Shown: one piece after another, positions 14,644-22,332 of the stretch
Numbering within the stretch: the first letter of the stretch is position 1
Layout of the letters: every line of letters begins with the position of its first letter
From: JAUNKE01 sp041853585
Lineage (GTDB): Bacteria; Bacillota; Clostridia; Peptostreptococcales; Filifactoraceae
Direction of reading: 5' to 3'
Assembly: GCA_041853585.1 (NCBI GenBank)
Contig: JBGZSM010000090.1
Span: 1 to 29,044 of the forward strand
DNA length: 29,044 bases
Translations under genes and position numbers: made by a program
Notes under the pieces: model-generated
Told to the model about the DNA's origin: nothing
Seen by the model: only the letters and a program-made list of their open reading frames with translations
Databases searched by the model: none

Positions 14644-14773
14644 TTTTCATATTAAAATAAAAAGACGGCATCCGCATCGTCCATGCGTACATTTTTAAAG
14701 CTCTCGGCTTTTGTATTTCGCCTGTCTTTTCAATTTATAAAGTTTCAACGCAAAATCAATTTTCTGAAATTGC

Positions 14774-14802
14774 TTGACGGCTCTTTACAAAGATGCTAAG
14801 AT
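14774..14802 (+). promoter_or_regulatory. Promoter of the riboflavin operon
   Basis: -35 TTGACG (14774-14779), 17-nt spacer, -10 TAAGAT (14797-14802). Transcription starts a few bases before the FMN aptamer. Confidence 0.78.
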
Positions 14803-14822
14803 AAAAATAATTCAATAACAGA

Positions 14823-14930
14823 TTCTTCGGGGCAGGGTGCAATTCCCTACCGGCGGTAAAGCCCGCGAGCCTTTTGGCATGATTTGGTGAAATTCCAAAG
14901 CCGACAGTACAGTCTGGATGAGAGAAGAGT
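14823..14930 (+). promoter_or_regulatory. FMN riboswitch (RFN element)
   Basis: The conserved RFN sequence is nearly complete: CTTCGGGGCAGGGTG, TTCCCTACCGGCGGTAAAGC, CCGCGAGCC, GGTGAAATTCC, CCGACAGTA and AGTCTGGATGAGAGAAGA. The first and last parts form the basal stem (CTTC/GAAG). It is followed by an intrinsic terminator at 14973-14996 ahead of ribD, indicating FMN-induced termination. The ATG inside GGATGAGAG (14918) opens a longer reading frame into ribD but belongs to the aptamer. Confidence 0.97.
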
Positions 14931-14972
14931 TTTTTAAACGATTGTTTTGTAATACAATTTTTTTGAATCTTC

Positions 14973-14999
14973 AAGCCCTGATTTTCAGGGCTTTTTATT
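14973..14999 (+). terminator. Intrinsic terminator of the FMN riboswitch expression platform
   Basis: AAGCCCTG (14973-14980), loop ATTTT, CAGGGCTT (14986-14993), with T-rich run to 14999. It lies 42 nt before the ribD ATG and about 45 nt after the aptamer. The intervening TTGTTTTGTAATACAA can also pair with itself and is a candidate anti-antiterminator segment. Confidence 0.9.
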
Positions 15000-15040
15000 T
15001 TGCTGAAAGCTTTTTCAAAAATTTTAGTAACGGAGGATTT

Positions 15041-16123
15041 ATGAAAGAGAAATTCATGAGACGAGCGATTAAACTTGCCAAGCTCGGAGAAGGAAAAGTC
15101 AATCCCAATCCGATGGTGGGTTGTGTCATTGTCAAAGATAATGAAATCATCGGCGAAGGCTATCATGAGGAATTCGGCGCACCTCATGCCGAACGAAATG
15201 CATTGGCAAATTGCACAAAATCTCCAAAGGACGCAACCATGTATGTCACCTTGGAGCCATGCTGCCATCATGGAAAAACGCCGCCATGTACCGAAGCGAT
15301 TATTCAAAGCGGAATTTCGAAAGTCATTATCGGCTCATCGGACCCGAATCCGCTGGTTGCGGGCGTCGGTATTCAAATTCTTCTCAAGCATCATATTGAA
15401 GTCGTTACCTCTTTTTTAAAAGAAGAATGCGATATGCTCAATCCGATATTTTTTCACTACATAAAAAACAAAACTCCCTTCGTGCTGATGAAATATGCGA
15501 TGACGATGGACGGTAAAATCGCAACTTCATCCGGAAAATCCCGCTGGATTACCGGCGAAAAAACTCGCGAGCGCGTCCATCGTTTGCGACATCGCTTCAT
15601 GAGTATTATGGTCGGAGTCGGAACTGTACTTGCCGATGACCCGATGCTGACGGCGCGAATCGAAAATGCCCGCCAACCGATTCGGATTATCTGCGACAGC
15701 CATTTGCGTACGCCCATCGATTCAAAAATTGTTGAAACCGCATCGACATATCCTACCATCATCGTTACCTGCTCTACCGAAAATCATCAGCGCTATATTG
15801 ACAAAGGCTGTCAGCTGATTGTTCAGAACACAAAGCGCATCGACTTGCAACAGCTGATGAAAACATTGGGAGAAATGAAAATTGACAGCATTTTGCTCGA
15901 AGGCGGTACAAAACTGAATGCCTCCGCGCTTCAAAGCAGAATCGTAAATGCGGTTCAAACGCATATCGCGCCCAAATTTTTCGGCGGAGATGCCAAATCT
16001 CCCATCGCCGATTTGGGAATTGTCGATCCGAATCAAGCCATCTTGTTGTCACCGCAAAAGATTGAACTGTCGGATGAAGATATCGTGATAGAAAGTGAGG
16101 TATGCTATTGTTTACCGGAATAA
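15041..16123 (+). CDS. ribD: Bifunctional riboflavin deaminase/reductase RibD
   Basis: Carries out the deaminase and ribosyl-reductase steps of riboflavin synthesis. The 360 residues start with a cytidine-deaminase-like domain: NPNPMVGCVIV, zinc site APHAERNAL (His49, Glu51 catalytic) and LEPCCHHGKTPPC (Cys74, Cys83). The C-terminal reductase follows with KYAMTMDGKIATSSGKSRWI, VGVGTVLADDPMLTARI and ILLEGGTKLN. The ATG at 15041 follows CGGAGGA by 4-5 nt; the frame open from 14918 is riboswitch sequence. First gene of the FMN-controlled operon; its end overlaps the ribE start by 16 nt. Confidence 0.96.
   Translation: MKEKFMRRAIKLAKLGEGKVNPNPMVGCVIVKDNEIIGEGYHEEFGAPHAERNALANCTKSPKDATMYVTLEPCCHHGKTPPCTEAIIQSGISKVIIGSSDPNPLVAGVGIQILLKHHIEVVTSFLKEECDMLNPIFFHYIKNKTPFVLMKYAMTMDGKIATSSGKSRWITGEKTRERVHRLRHRFMSIMVGVGTVLADDPMLTARIENARQPIRIICDSHLRTPIDSKIVETASTYPTIIVTCSTENHQRYIDKGCQLIVQNTKRIDLQQLMKTLGEMKIDSILLEGGTKLNASALQSRIVNAVQTHIAPKFFGGDAKSPIADLGIVDPNQAILLSPQKIELSDEDIVIESEVCYCLPE
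16097..16110 (+). promoter_or_regulatory. Ribosome binding site that selects a TTG start for ribE
   Basis: GAGG at 16097-16100 lies one nt before an ATG (16102) but seven nt before TTG (16108). The seven-nt spacing and the family N-terminus MFTGIIEEIG both favour TTG. The ATG would add two residues and have an unusable spacing. Confidence 0.65.
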
Positions 16124-16752
16124 TTGAAGAAATCGGAGTCATTCGCTCCATTCGAAAAAATACGCATTCCGCCGTAATTCGTATCGGCGCCGACAGAATT
16201 CTGTCGGATATTCATTTGGGCGACAGCATCGCCGTAAACGGAATCTGTCTCACCGTTACGGAATTCGGAAAGGATTATTTCTGCGCCGACATGATGCACG
16301 AGACGATGAATCGCACTTCATTTGCCAAAATCGCCATCGGCAGTCGCATAAATCTCGAGCGTTCGATGGCTGCCAATTCGCGATTCGGAGGTCATATCGT
16401 CTCCGGTCACATCGACGGCATCGGAAAAATCATTGAAATCACAAAAGATGATAATGCCACTTGGTTTCGCATCGAGGCGGACAAAAAAATTTTGAGATAT
16501 ATCGTTGAGAAAGGCTCGATTGCGATTGACGGAATCAGCTTGACGGTCGCTAGGGTAAGCGACACCGATTTTAGCGTATCGGTGATTCCGCACACGAAGG
16601 AAAATACGAATCTGTCCGAGCGAAAAATCGGCGATTCGCTCAATTTGGAGAATGACTGCATCGGAAAATATGTTGAAAAACTGCTTCAGATTCCGAAAAC
16701 GGAGTCCAAAAGCGAAATAAGAATGGAATTTTTATTGCAAAACGGATTTTAG
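16108..16752 (+). CDS. ribE: Riboflavin synthase alpha subunit
   Basis: Dismutates two 6,7-dimethyl-8-ribityllumazine molecules to riboflavin, the last step of the pathway. The 214 residues hold two homologous lumazine-binding barrels: MFTGIIEEIG to RTSFAKIAIG, and ANSRFGGHIVSGHIDGIGKI to SLNLENDCIGKYVEKLL. The second repeat has the FGGHxVxGHIDG signature and EGSIAIDGISLT-like segment (GSIAIDGISLTV). Start is TTG at 16108, overlapping ribD by 16 nt. The tail (after KYVEKLL) is about 20 residues longer than a minimal RibE and ends RMEFLLQNGF. Called ribE here (Bacillus and clostridial naming; ribC in E. coli). Confidence 0.95.
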   Translation: MFTGIIEEIGVIRSIRKNTHSAVIRIGADRILSDIHLGDSIAVNGICLTVTEFGKDYFCADMMHETMNRTSFAKIAIGSRINLERSMAANSRFGGHIVSGHIDGIGKIIEITKDDNATWFRIEADKKILRYIVEKGSIAIDGISLTVARVSDTDFSVSVIPHTKENTNLSERKIGDSLNLENDCIGKYVEKLLQIPKTESKSEIRMEFLLQNGF

Positions 16753-16764
16753 AAAGGAGCAAAA

Positions 16765-17973
16765 ATGTTTAAGTTCAGTACGATTGAAGAAGCATTGGAA
16801 GATTTGAGACAGGGAAAAATCATTTTGGTGACCGATGATGAAGACCGGGAGAACGAAGGTGATTTTATCTGCGCCGGCGAGTTTGCCACAACTGAAAATG
16901 TAAATTTTATGGCGGTTCACGGCAAAGGACTCATCTGTATGCCGATGAGCCGGGAATATTGTCAGCGATTACAACTTCCGCAAATGGTTCAGCACAATAC
17001 CGACAACCACGAAACTGCATTTACCGTATCCATCGACCATGTCGAAACAACGACCGGAATCTCCGCCGAGGAACGCGCTTTTACCGCAAGAGCTTGTGCC
17101 TGTAACGACACAAAACCGAGCGATTTTCGAAAACCGGGCCATATGTTTCCGCTGATGGCAAAGAAAAACGGCGTGCTGGAGCGAAACGGACATACGGAGG
17201 CGACCGTTGACCTGCTTCGTTTGGCGGGACTGAAAGAAGTCGGGCTCTGCTGCGAAATTATGAGCGAGGACGGGACAATGATGCGCAAAACCGCATTGAT
17301 TGAGCTTGCAAAAAAATGGAATCTGAAATTCATCACGATCAAGGAGTTACAGAACTATCGCAAAAAATATGACCGACTCATCGAGCGCTCCGTCGAAGTG
17401 GATATGCCGACCGAATTCGGAGATTTTAAAGCATACGGCTACATCGACAAATTGAGCGGCGAACATCATATCGCATTGGTTAAAGGCGATATCGGCGACG
17501 GCGAAAATCTTTTATGCCGCGTACATTCGGAATGTCTTACCGGTGAAGTTTTCGGCTCACTCCGATGCGATTGTAAAGCGCAATTTCAATCCGCAATGCA
17601 GCAAATCGAGCGCGAAGGGCGAGGTGTGTTGCTCTACATGCGACAGGAGGGACGCGGAATCGGTCTGATCAACAAACTCAAAGCCTATGCGCTTCAAGAT
17701 CAAGGTCGGGATACTTTGGAGGCGAATTTGGAGCTCGGATTCGAAGCCGATGAGCGCGAATATTTTATCGGCGCGCAAATTTTAAGAGACCTCGGTGCAA
17801 AATCATTGCGGTTGCTGACCAACAATCCAAGCAAGATATATCAGCTTTCAGATTACGGCATGACGATTTCACAGCGCATTCCTATCCAAGTGGAGTCCGC
17901 ACCGCAAGCAGCACAATATCTCCAAACCAAGAAAACGAAGATGGGCCATTTACTCGATATCGCCATCGGATAG
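16765..17973 (+). CDS. ribBA: Bifunctional DHBP synthase / GTP cyclohydrolase II
   Basis: Supplies both riboflavin precursors. The N-terminal domain (1-200) makes 3,4-dihydroxy-2-butanone 4-phosphate from ribulose 5-phosphate: VTDDEDRENEGDFICAGE, ARACACNDTKPSDFRKPGHMFPL, and RNGHTEATVDL. The C-terminal domain (205-402) opens GTP: RVHSECLTGEVFGSLRCDCKAQ with the three zinc cysteines, LLYMRQEGRGIGLINKLKAY, and RLLTNNPSKI. Length (402) is the usual one for the fusion. GAAAGGAG sits eight nt before the ATG, 12 nt after ribE. All active-site motifs look intact. PSDFRKPGHMFPL deviates from the common RPGHVFPL only mildly. Confidence 0.96.
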   Translation: MFKFSTIEEALEDLRQGKIILVTDDEDRENEGDFICAGEFATTENVNFMAVHGKGLICMPMSREYCQRLQLPQMVQHNTDNHETAFTVSIDHVETTTGISAEERAFTARACACNDTKPSDFRKPGHMFPLMAKKNGVLERNGHTEATVDLLRLAGLKEVGLCCEIMSEDGTMMRKTALIELAKKWNLKFITIKELQNYRKKYDRLIERSVEVDMPTEFGDFKAYGYIDKLSGEHHIALVKGDIGDGENLLCRVHSECLTGEVFGSLRCDCKAQFQSAMQQIEREGRGVLLYMRQEGRGIGLINKLKAYALQDQGRDTLEANLELGFEADEREYFIGAQILRDLGAKSLRLLTNNPSKIYQLSDYGMTISQRIPIQVESAPQAAQYLQTKKTKMGHLLDIAIG

Positions 17974-18093
17974 CAAATTCATTCGAATTAAAAATCTCCG
18001 CTTGGTAACCAAGTTCGACAAAACATATTCTTAAAAAGTAGCATCACGGCAAACAACAATTAAAGATATCAACGGCGATACGCTCCCGAAAAT

Positions 18094-18120
18094 TTGCGGG
18101 CGATTTAAAAGCTATATAAT
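18094..18120 (+). promoter_or_regulatory. Possible separate promoter for ribH
   Basis: A perfect TATAAT (18115-18120) lies 31 nt before the ribH ATG, with a weak -35 TTGCGG (18094-18099) at 15-nt spacing. The 178-nt ribBA-ribH gap also holds two small palindromes (around 18002 and 18071-18092) without a T-run. Since ribBA has no terminator, ribH can also be read from the riboswitch promoter. Confidence 0.4.
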
Positions 18121-18151
18121 AGGAAGAAACTCATTCAGAAGGGAGAACAAA

Positions 18152-18616
18152 ATGAAACATTTTGAAGGTAAACTGGTAGCAAAAAATGCACGAATCGGCA
18201 TCGTTGTAGCAAGATTTAACGAGTTCATCACATCCAAATTATTATCCGGTGCAATGGATGCACTCAAGAGGCATGAGGTCACTGATGACAAAATCGATGT
18301 CGCTTGGGTGCCGGGTGCATTTGAAATTCCGCTGATTGCAAGTCGTATGGCAAAAAGCAAAAAGTACGACGCCATTCTCTGTCTCGGCGCGGTAATTCGC
18401 GGAACCACCACGCATTACGACTATGTATGCAGCGAAGTCTCCAAAGGCATCGCCCATGTGTCGCTCGACAATGACATCCCGGTGATGTTCGGTGTTTTGA
18501 CGACAGAAAATCTCGAGCAAGCCATCGAGCGTGCCGGAAGCAAGGCAGGCAACAAAGGATTTGAAGCCGCGGTCGGCGCGATTGAGATGATCAATCTGAT
18601 AAAGCAAATTGGCTAA
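18152..18616 (+). CDS. ribH: 6,7-dimethyl-8-ribityllumazine synthase
   Basis: Condenses 5-amino-6-ribitylaminouracil with DHBP to form lumazine, and normally assembles as pentamers or a 60-subunit capsid. The 154 residues contain VARFNEFITSKLLSGA, DVAWVPGAFEIPL, CLGAVIRGTTTHYDYVCSEVSKG, and FGVLTTENLEQAIERAGSKAGNKGFEAA, all standard RibH motifs; the His of HYDY is the proposed acid/base group. GAAGGGAG precedes the ATG. It follows ribBA after a 178-nt gap with a possible internal promoter, and ends before a strong terminator. Confidence 0.97.
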   Translation: MKHFEGKLVAKNARIGIVVARFNEFITSKLLSGAMDALKRHEVTDDKIDVAWVPGAFEIPLIASRMAKSKKYDAILCLGAVIRGTTTHYDYVCSEVSKGIAHVSLDNDIPVMFGVLTTENLEQAIERAGSKAGNKGFEAAVGAIEMINLIKQIG

Positions 18617-18695
18617 TCTTTCCAAACAAAATATCAAAGCATCAGCGTTAAGATGAAAATTCACTTTCAACTTTCCCATGGAATACCTCACTCCA

Positions 18696-18742
18696 AAGAA
18701 GCTGTTACAGAATGAAATTTTTTCTGCAGCAGCTTCTTTTTT
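18696..18742 (+). terminator. Terminator of the riboflavin operon
   Basis: AAGAAGCTG (18696-18704) pairs with CAGCTTCTT (18730-18738), followed by T residues to 18742. The loop is about 25 nt. It lies 80 nt after ribH and 40 nt before the convergent TIM-barrel gene's stop. Confidence 0.8.
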
Positions 18743-18783
18743 ATATCAAATTAGAATCATCAGCTCAGAAAAGGGGCGTCAAA

Positions 18784-19764
18784 TCACAACGAGCGGATAT
18801 AGCCCTTGATGGCTTCTCGCTGAATCGCTATCGCTTCCGCCTTTTTTTCCAAGCTGCCGCCCTTCAGCTCATGCACCACATATTTCGGCTGAACTTTTTC
18901 CAGCAATTGAACGATTTTTTTATCGGTAAAAGGCTCATGCCGGTCGATTTGTAAAATATGCAAATAGGACTTTGCAAAACGCTCAAAATAATTCCCGCTC
19001 GGAACGGGCAGTTTGCCAATGGTTTGTTTTACATATTCCCCGCTGAGCGATTTATTCAAATGAAATCCGTTGACATAATCCGCATACTCGCCGTGACGCT
19101 CGAGCATTCTCAGGATGTAGTCGATGCCCTCCTCTTCATTTCTAAGATGGAGATTCGTATTCATCAGATGCCCCGTATCAAGCATAATGCCTTTTTTCTT
19201 ATAGGAAATCCCGTCCAAAAGATATTTGGTTTTTTGCGGCTCGGTAAAACGAAAGCCCGACCACCACAGATTCTCGACCAAAAAATCAATCGTCGGCGGA
19301 AAGTTTTCCAAAAGTCGATTGATAAGCTCAATGGATGCATCCAGCACTTCCTCGTCCGAATGCTCCCGTTCATAGGAATATCCTTCTTCAATCGACACAT
19401 CCGAAATGTGAAAGACGACATATTGGCTGCCGAGCTCAATTGCCCTCGCCAAATCCTCTCTATATTTTTGGAGCAGGATATTTTTGTCCAAGCTCCCGTA
19501 AATCGTCTCGATCGTTTTTTCATCACCGAACTTTGCTTTGAGCCTCTCTTCGTCGCCTCTATAAAAATCCAGCCAATCGGAAAAGAAGGTCAGATGATAG
19601 CCGCGCGTCATCGACTTCGGCAATTCGCTATGCACCGCTCGTCCGCCCCATATCCATTCCACCGAATGACAGCCGGTTTGCTCCAAGAGCTGATTGATTC
19701 CGACGATGCCGCCGTACTGCTCAATCAGTTCATCATCGAGCGGCAAGTTGATTAGTTCCAGCAA
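18784..19764 (-). CDS. Xylose isomerase-like TIM-barrel protein
   Basis: A 326-residue protein resembling the sugar-phosphate isomerase/AP-endonuclease-2 TIM-barrel superfamily. Visible metal-site candidates are VVFHISDVS (His, Asp), DFLVENLWWS (Glu), GIMLDTGHLMN (Asp and His), NGFHLNKSLSG and DRHEPF, and the last strand YVVHELKGG. The order of E, D, H, H and E matches such enzymes, so catalysis with divalent metal is likely, but the reaction cannot be told (isomerase, endonuclease or epimerase). The TTG start at 19764 follows AAAGGAG at suitable distance. Convergent with the riboflavin operon; 132 nt after the C-S lyase gene. Confidence 0.8.
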   Translation of the reverse strand: MLELINLPLDDELIEQYGGIVGINQLLEQTGCHSVEWIWGGRAVHSELPKSMTRGYHLTFFSDWLDFYRGDEERLKAKFGDEKTIETIYGSLDKNILLQKYREDLARAIELGSQYVVFHISDVSIEEGYSYEREHSDEEVLDASIELINRLLENFPPTIDFLVENLWWSGFRFTEPQKTKYLLDGISYKKKGIMLDTGHLMNTNLHLRNEEEGIDYILRMLERHGEYADYVNGFHLNKSLSGEYVKQTIGKLPVPSGNYFERFAKSYLHILQIDRHEPFTDKKIVQLLEKVQPKYVVHELKGGSLEKKAEAIAIQREAIKGYIRSL

Positions 19765-19896
19765 GTTTTTCTCCTTTGTAACATTTCTTCATTTGCATTC
19801 AAATTATTTCATAGAATTTCGACAAGCTCAATACAAATTCCAAATTGAACCGAAAATGCTGAGAGCCAAATTTTCATTCGACCTCGGCATCGCCAA

Positions 19897-21051
19897 CTAA
19901 TTCCTTCTCTTATCCAAAGCCTCGCTCATTCGCTTGACAAATTCCGCAATAACTTCTCTTGAGGTTGCCAAATTCACGCGGAAATAGCCTTGATAATCCG
20001 TTCCTCCGAACCATTCTCCGTCATTGATTGCAATTCGGCATTCGTTTTTCAAAAACGCGGACACTTCCGCCGGCGCAACCGCCTTCTCCAGCTTAATCCA
20101 AAGCAAATAAGTTCCTTCAAGGTTTGTAATCACAAGCTCCGGATAACTCTGCAATGCGTTCTTGATGTAGAGATAATTGTCATAGATGAGCGATTTGACC
20201 TCATCAAGCCAAGGCTTTCCTTCCCGATACGCCGCCTCTGTTCCGAGATAGCCCATAATATTTCCCATATCAAAATGAACGCGTTTGACCTTTTCATCGT
20301 AGCGCTCAAAATTTTCTTTTTTCGGAATCACCACGAAGGCATTTTTGAATGTCGCGATGTTGAAAGATTTTCCGCCCGATGTGAGAACAAAAATTTCGTC
20401 ATAGCGCTCCCAATATCGAATCATGCTCTTGTGCACATGATTGCCATAGGTGAAGTCCTGATGAATTTCATCCGAAATGATTTTCACCTGATGCTTCTTA
20501 CAGATATCCATCATTTTCAAAATCATTTCCTCTTCCCACACTTTTCCAATCGGATTGTGCGGATTGCAGAAAATATATAATTTGACATTATTGCTCACAA
20601 TCTGTTTTTCAAAATCCGCCAAATCAAATTGATAGCCCGACGAACTTTGGCTCAATTTGTGCACCACGAGATTTCTCTTGTTGTCCTTGATTGCGCCGAA
20701 AAACGGAAAATATACCGGCGAGCTCAGCATCACCGATTCATTTTCTTTCGTAAATGCATCGACAATCCAATAAAGCGCCGGCACGACGCCCGGAGAAAAA
20801 TGAATCCATTCTCGTCTGACCTGCGCATCGTGATTGTTTTTCTGCCAATTGATAAATGCATCGTAGTAGCTTTCTTTGATGTCATAATATCCGTAGATGC
20901 CGAAATTGTTGAACTCCGCAAGCGCATCGAGCACACAGCTCGGACATTGAAAATCCATATCCGCTATCCAAAGTCCCAAGGCGTCGTCCGCTGCGCTTGG
21001 AATATCCCATTTTTTAGAAAAAGTATTTTTTCTATCCAAAAATTTTATCAT
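19897..21051 (-). CDS. MalY/PatB-like PLP-dependent aminotransferase (cystathionine beta-lyase type)
   Basis: A class I/II fold PLP enzyme of 384 residues in the MalY/PatB group, which split cystathionine or cysteine conjugates to thiol, pyruvate and ammonia. Seen: WIADMDFQCP (group-specific N-terminus), FSPGVVPALYW, the NPHNPIGK substrate-loop, SDEIHQDF with the cofactor Asp194, and TSGGKSFNIATFKNAF with the Schiff-base Lys228. LATSREVIAEFVKRM ends it with an Arg that would hold the carboxylate. Its partner genes are not sulfur genes apart from metH 5 kb away, so cystathionine as substrate is a guess. Two-gene reading direction with the Spx-like gene (30-nt gap). Confidence 0.9.
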   Translation of the reverse strand: MIKFLDRKNTFSKKWDIPSAADDALGLWIADMDFQCPSCVLDALAEFNNFGIYGYYDIKESYYDAFINWQKNNHDAQVRREWIHFSPGVVPALYWIVDAFTKENESVMLSSPVYFPFFGAIKDNKRNLVVHKLSQSSSGYQFDLADFEKQIVSNNVKLYIFCNPHNPIGKVWEEEMILKMMDICKKHQVKIISDEIHQDFTYGNHVHKSMIRYWERYDEIFVLTSGGKSFNIATFKNAFVVIPKKENFERYDEKVKRVHFDMGNIMGYLGTEAAYREGKPWLDEVKSLIYDNYLYIKNALQSYPELVITNLEGTYLLWIKLEKAVAPAEVSAFLKNECRIAINDGEWFGGTDYQGYFRVNLATSREVIAEFVKRMSEALDKRRN

Positions 21052-21081
21052 AATCCAAAGACTCCTTCTCTTTGCCGAATC

Positions 21082-21432
21082 TTATTTCTTCAGCTCCAAC
21101 CACTCTTCTTCTTTAAATCCGACCAACACTTTCTTTCCGTCAATAACGAGCGGGCGTTTGACAAGCATTCCGTTGCTCGCAAGCAAATGCAGTTGCTCCT
21201 CCTCACTCATCGTCGGCAACTTGTCCTTCAATTGCATTTCTTTATACAACAATCCGCTCGTATTAAAAAATTTTTTCAACGGTAAACCGCTTTGCTTCAA
21301 CCATTTTTTAAGTTCGTCGTAAGAAGGCTTCTCCTCCACGATATGTCGCTCGGTATATTTTATTTTGTGTTCATCCAACCAATTTTTTGCCTTCTTGCAA
21401 GTCGAACACTTTGGATACTGTAAAAACAACAT
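21082..21432 (-). CDS. Spx/MgsR/ArsC-like (YffB family) protein
   Basis: A 116-residue thioredoxin-fold protein of the arsenate reductase/Spx group. The N-terminus reads FLQYPKCSTCKKAKNWL with a CxxC at residues 9-12; then RHIVEEKPSYDELKKWL, FNTSGLLYKEM and NGMLVKRPLVIDGKKVLVGF, the C-terminal motif common to the family. CxxC plus the lack of Spx-like regulatory flanks suggests a general reductase-type member, not Spx itself; regulator or reductase cannot be decided. The ATG at 21432 has GGAGG five nt upstream, so the ATG at 21444 (whose GGAGG is the ribosome binding site itself) is rejected. It reads into the MalY/PatB gene. Confidence 0.88.
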   Translation of the reverse strand: MLFLQYPKCSTCKKAKNWLDEHKIKYTERHIVEEKPSYDELKKWLKQSGLPLKKFFNTSGLLYKEMQLKDKLPTMSEEEQLHLLASNGMLVKRPLVIDGKKVLVGFKEEEWLELKK

Positions 21433-21756
21433 ATAAACCTCCATTATTCCATTTATTTTTCAATTCGCCGACCCCGTACCCGACATGGGATAAAATTTCT
21501 GTTTGTCAAGCGCGTCAGCAGTTTCAATTTCAACCCGTCCTCCGAAAACTACAGAGGCAGAGTTCTCTTTTAGATTACTATAGTATACTTATTTTGTCCA
21601 GTTGCCAGTCCGATTTTTTATCAATACTATTCTAATATAGGACGAATTCTTCATTTTATTGTTCTGCAACTTTTCACCAAGACTAATCTCTACTAGAAAG
21701 AATAGTTGTCAACAATTTGTATTTTGAATAACCGTTCTATGCTTTCCGCTTTGTAG

Positions 21757-21796
21757 GGAACGGTGTCCCCACCGTTGCGCCGTTCCATCGGAACGG
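21757..21796. repeat. REP-like nested palindromes with mutually exclusive pairings
   Basis: GGAACGG (21757-21763), CCGTTCC (21780-21786) and GGAACGG (21790-21796) occur in series: the middle element can pair with either neighbour. AACGGTG (21759-21765) can also pair with CACCGTT (21770-21776). GC-rich in an AT-rich spacer, it looks like a dispersed palindromic repeat; only one copy lies in this window. Confidence 0.5.
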
Positions 21797-21878
21797 AACA
21801 ATTATTATTTCATCCATGGTTTAGTATAAGACTTGATTTTTTACCCAAGGCGAATTTCATCAATTGCAGCGCAGCAAA

Positions 21879-21903
21879 GAAGCTTCCTTTTATTTTGGAA
21901 GCC
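21879..21903 (-). terminator. Weak terminator for the regulator gene
   Basis: GCTTCC (21882-21887) pairs with GGAAGC (21897-21902) around TTTTATTTT. On the minus strand the downstream run is TTCTTTG, poorer than normal. It lies right after the regulator's stop codon at 21910, which supports the assignment. Confidence 0.45.
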
Positions 21904-21909
21904 TCTATC

Positions 21910-22332
21910 TCATTCTTTAATTGTTTGAGCGCTCTGCAATAAATCGAGCAGCCCTTCTTCTTTTATTATCGCGATTCCGTTTCCTTCATCGCCGAGCAAA
22001 ATCAAATTATCTCCGGGTTTGATGTCAAAAATTTTTCGCGCCTTTGCCGGTATGATAATCTGACCTTTATCGCCGACCTTGACCATCCCGAACACATGCT
22101 TTCCTTTCGGCGGAATCGTCAAGCCGAAAGATTTCTCGCTGTCATAGTTGACCAATTCATCCATCGAAACGCCGAACACTTCTGCAATCAATCGACATTT
22201 ATCAATATCCGGAAGAGATTCTCCCGTTTCATATTTGGAGAGAGTCTGCCTGCTCACGCCGATTTTCTCCGCCAATTGCTCTTGAGAAAAATTTTTCCGT
22301 TTGCGAAGTGCCGCTATGTTGTCTTTGAACAT
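21910..22332 (-). CDS. XRE helix-turn-helix plus AbrB/SpoVT-domain regulator
   Basis: A 140-residue DNA-binding protein with two different DNA-binding modules. Residues 1-60 are an XRE/Cro HTH: IAALRKRKNFSQEQLAEKIGVSRQTLSKYETGESLPDIDK, unusually close to consensus, followed by LIAEVFGVSMDELV. Residues 75-125 are an AbrB/MazE swapped-hairpin: GMVKVGDKGQIIIPAKARKIFDIKPGDNLILLGDEGNGIAIIK. The start ATG at 22332 follows GGAGGAG; the gene begins 19 nt inside the acyltransferase gene. Such fusions are regulators of unknown target in Bacillota. AbrB domains also occur in antitoxins, but no toxin gene is adjacent. Confidence 0.9.
   Translation of the reverse strand: MFKDNIAALRKRKNFSQEQLAEKIGVSRQTLSKYETGESLPDIDKCRLIAEVFGVSMDELVNYDSEKSFGLTIPPKGKHVFGMVKVGDKGQIIIPAKARKIFDIKPGDNLILLGDEGNGIAIIKEEGLLDLLQSAQTIKE

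Larger units (their letters stand above)
21445..21909. other. Gene-free spacer between the Spx-like and regulator genes
   Basis: About 465 nt without a credible gene. It contains the leader of the Spx-like gene, an AGTATACT palindrome near 21590, TTGTCAACAA near 21707, a nested hairpin group at 21757-21796 and a weak hairpin before the regulator's stop. A plus-strand ORF at 21387-21635 has no family resemblance and no ribosome binding site. Confidence 0.45.

Noticed and set aside
14918..15040. Extended N-terminus of RibD
   Set aside because: The ATG is inside the FMN aptamer consensus and the extension crosses the riboswitch terminator.
14756..15307. 183-codon minus-strand frame over the FMN riboswitch and ribD start
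   Set aside because: Antisense to the riboswitch; no family resemblance.
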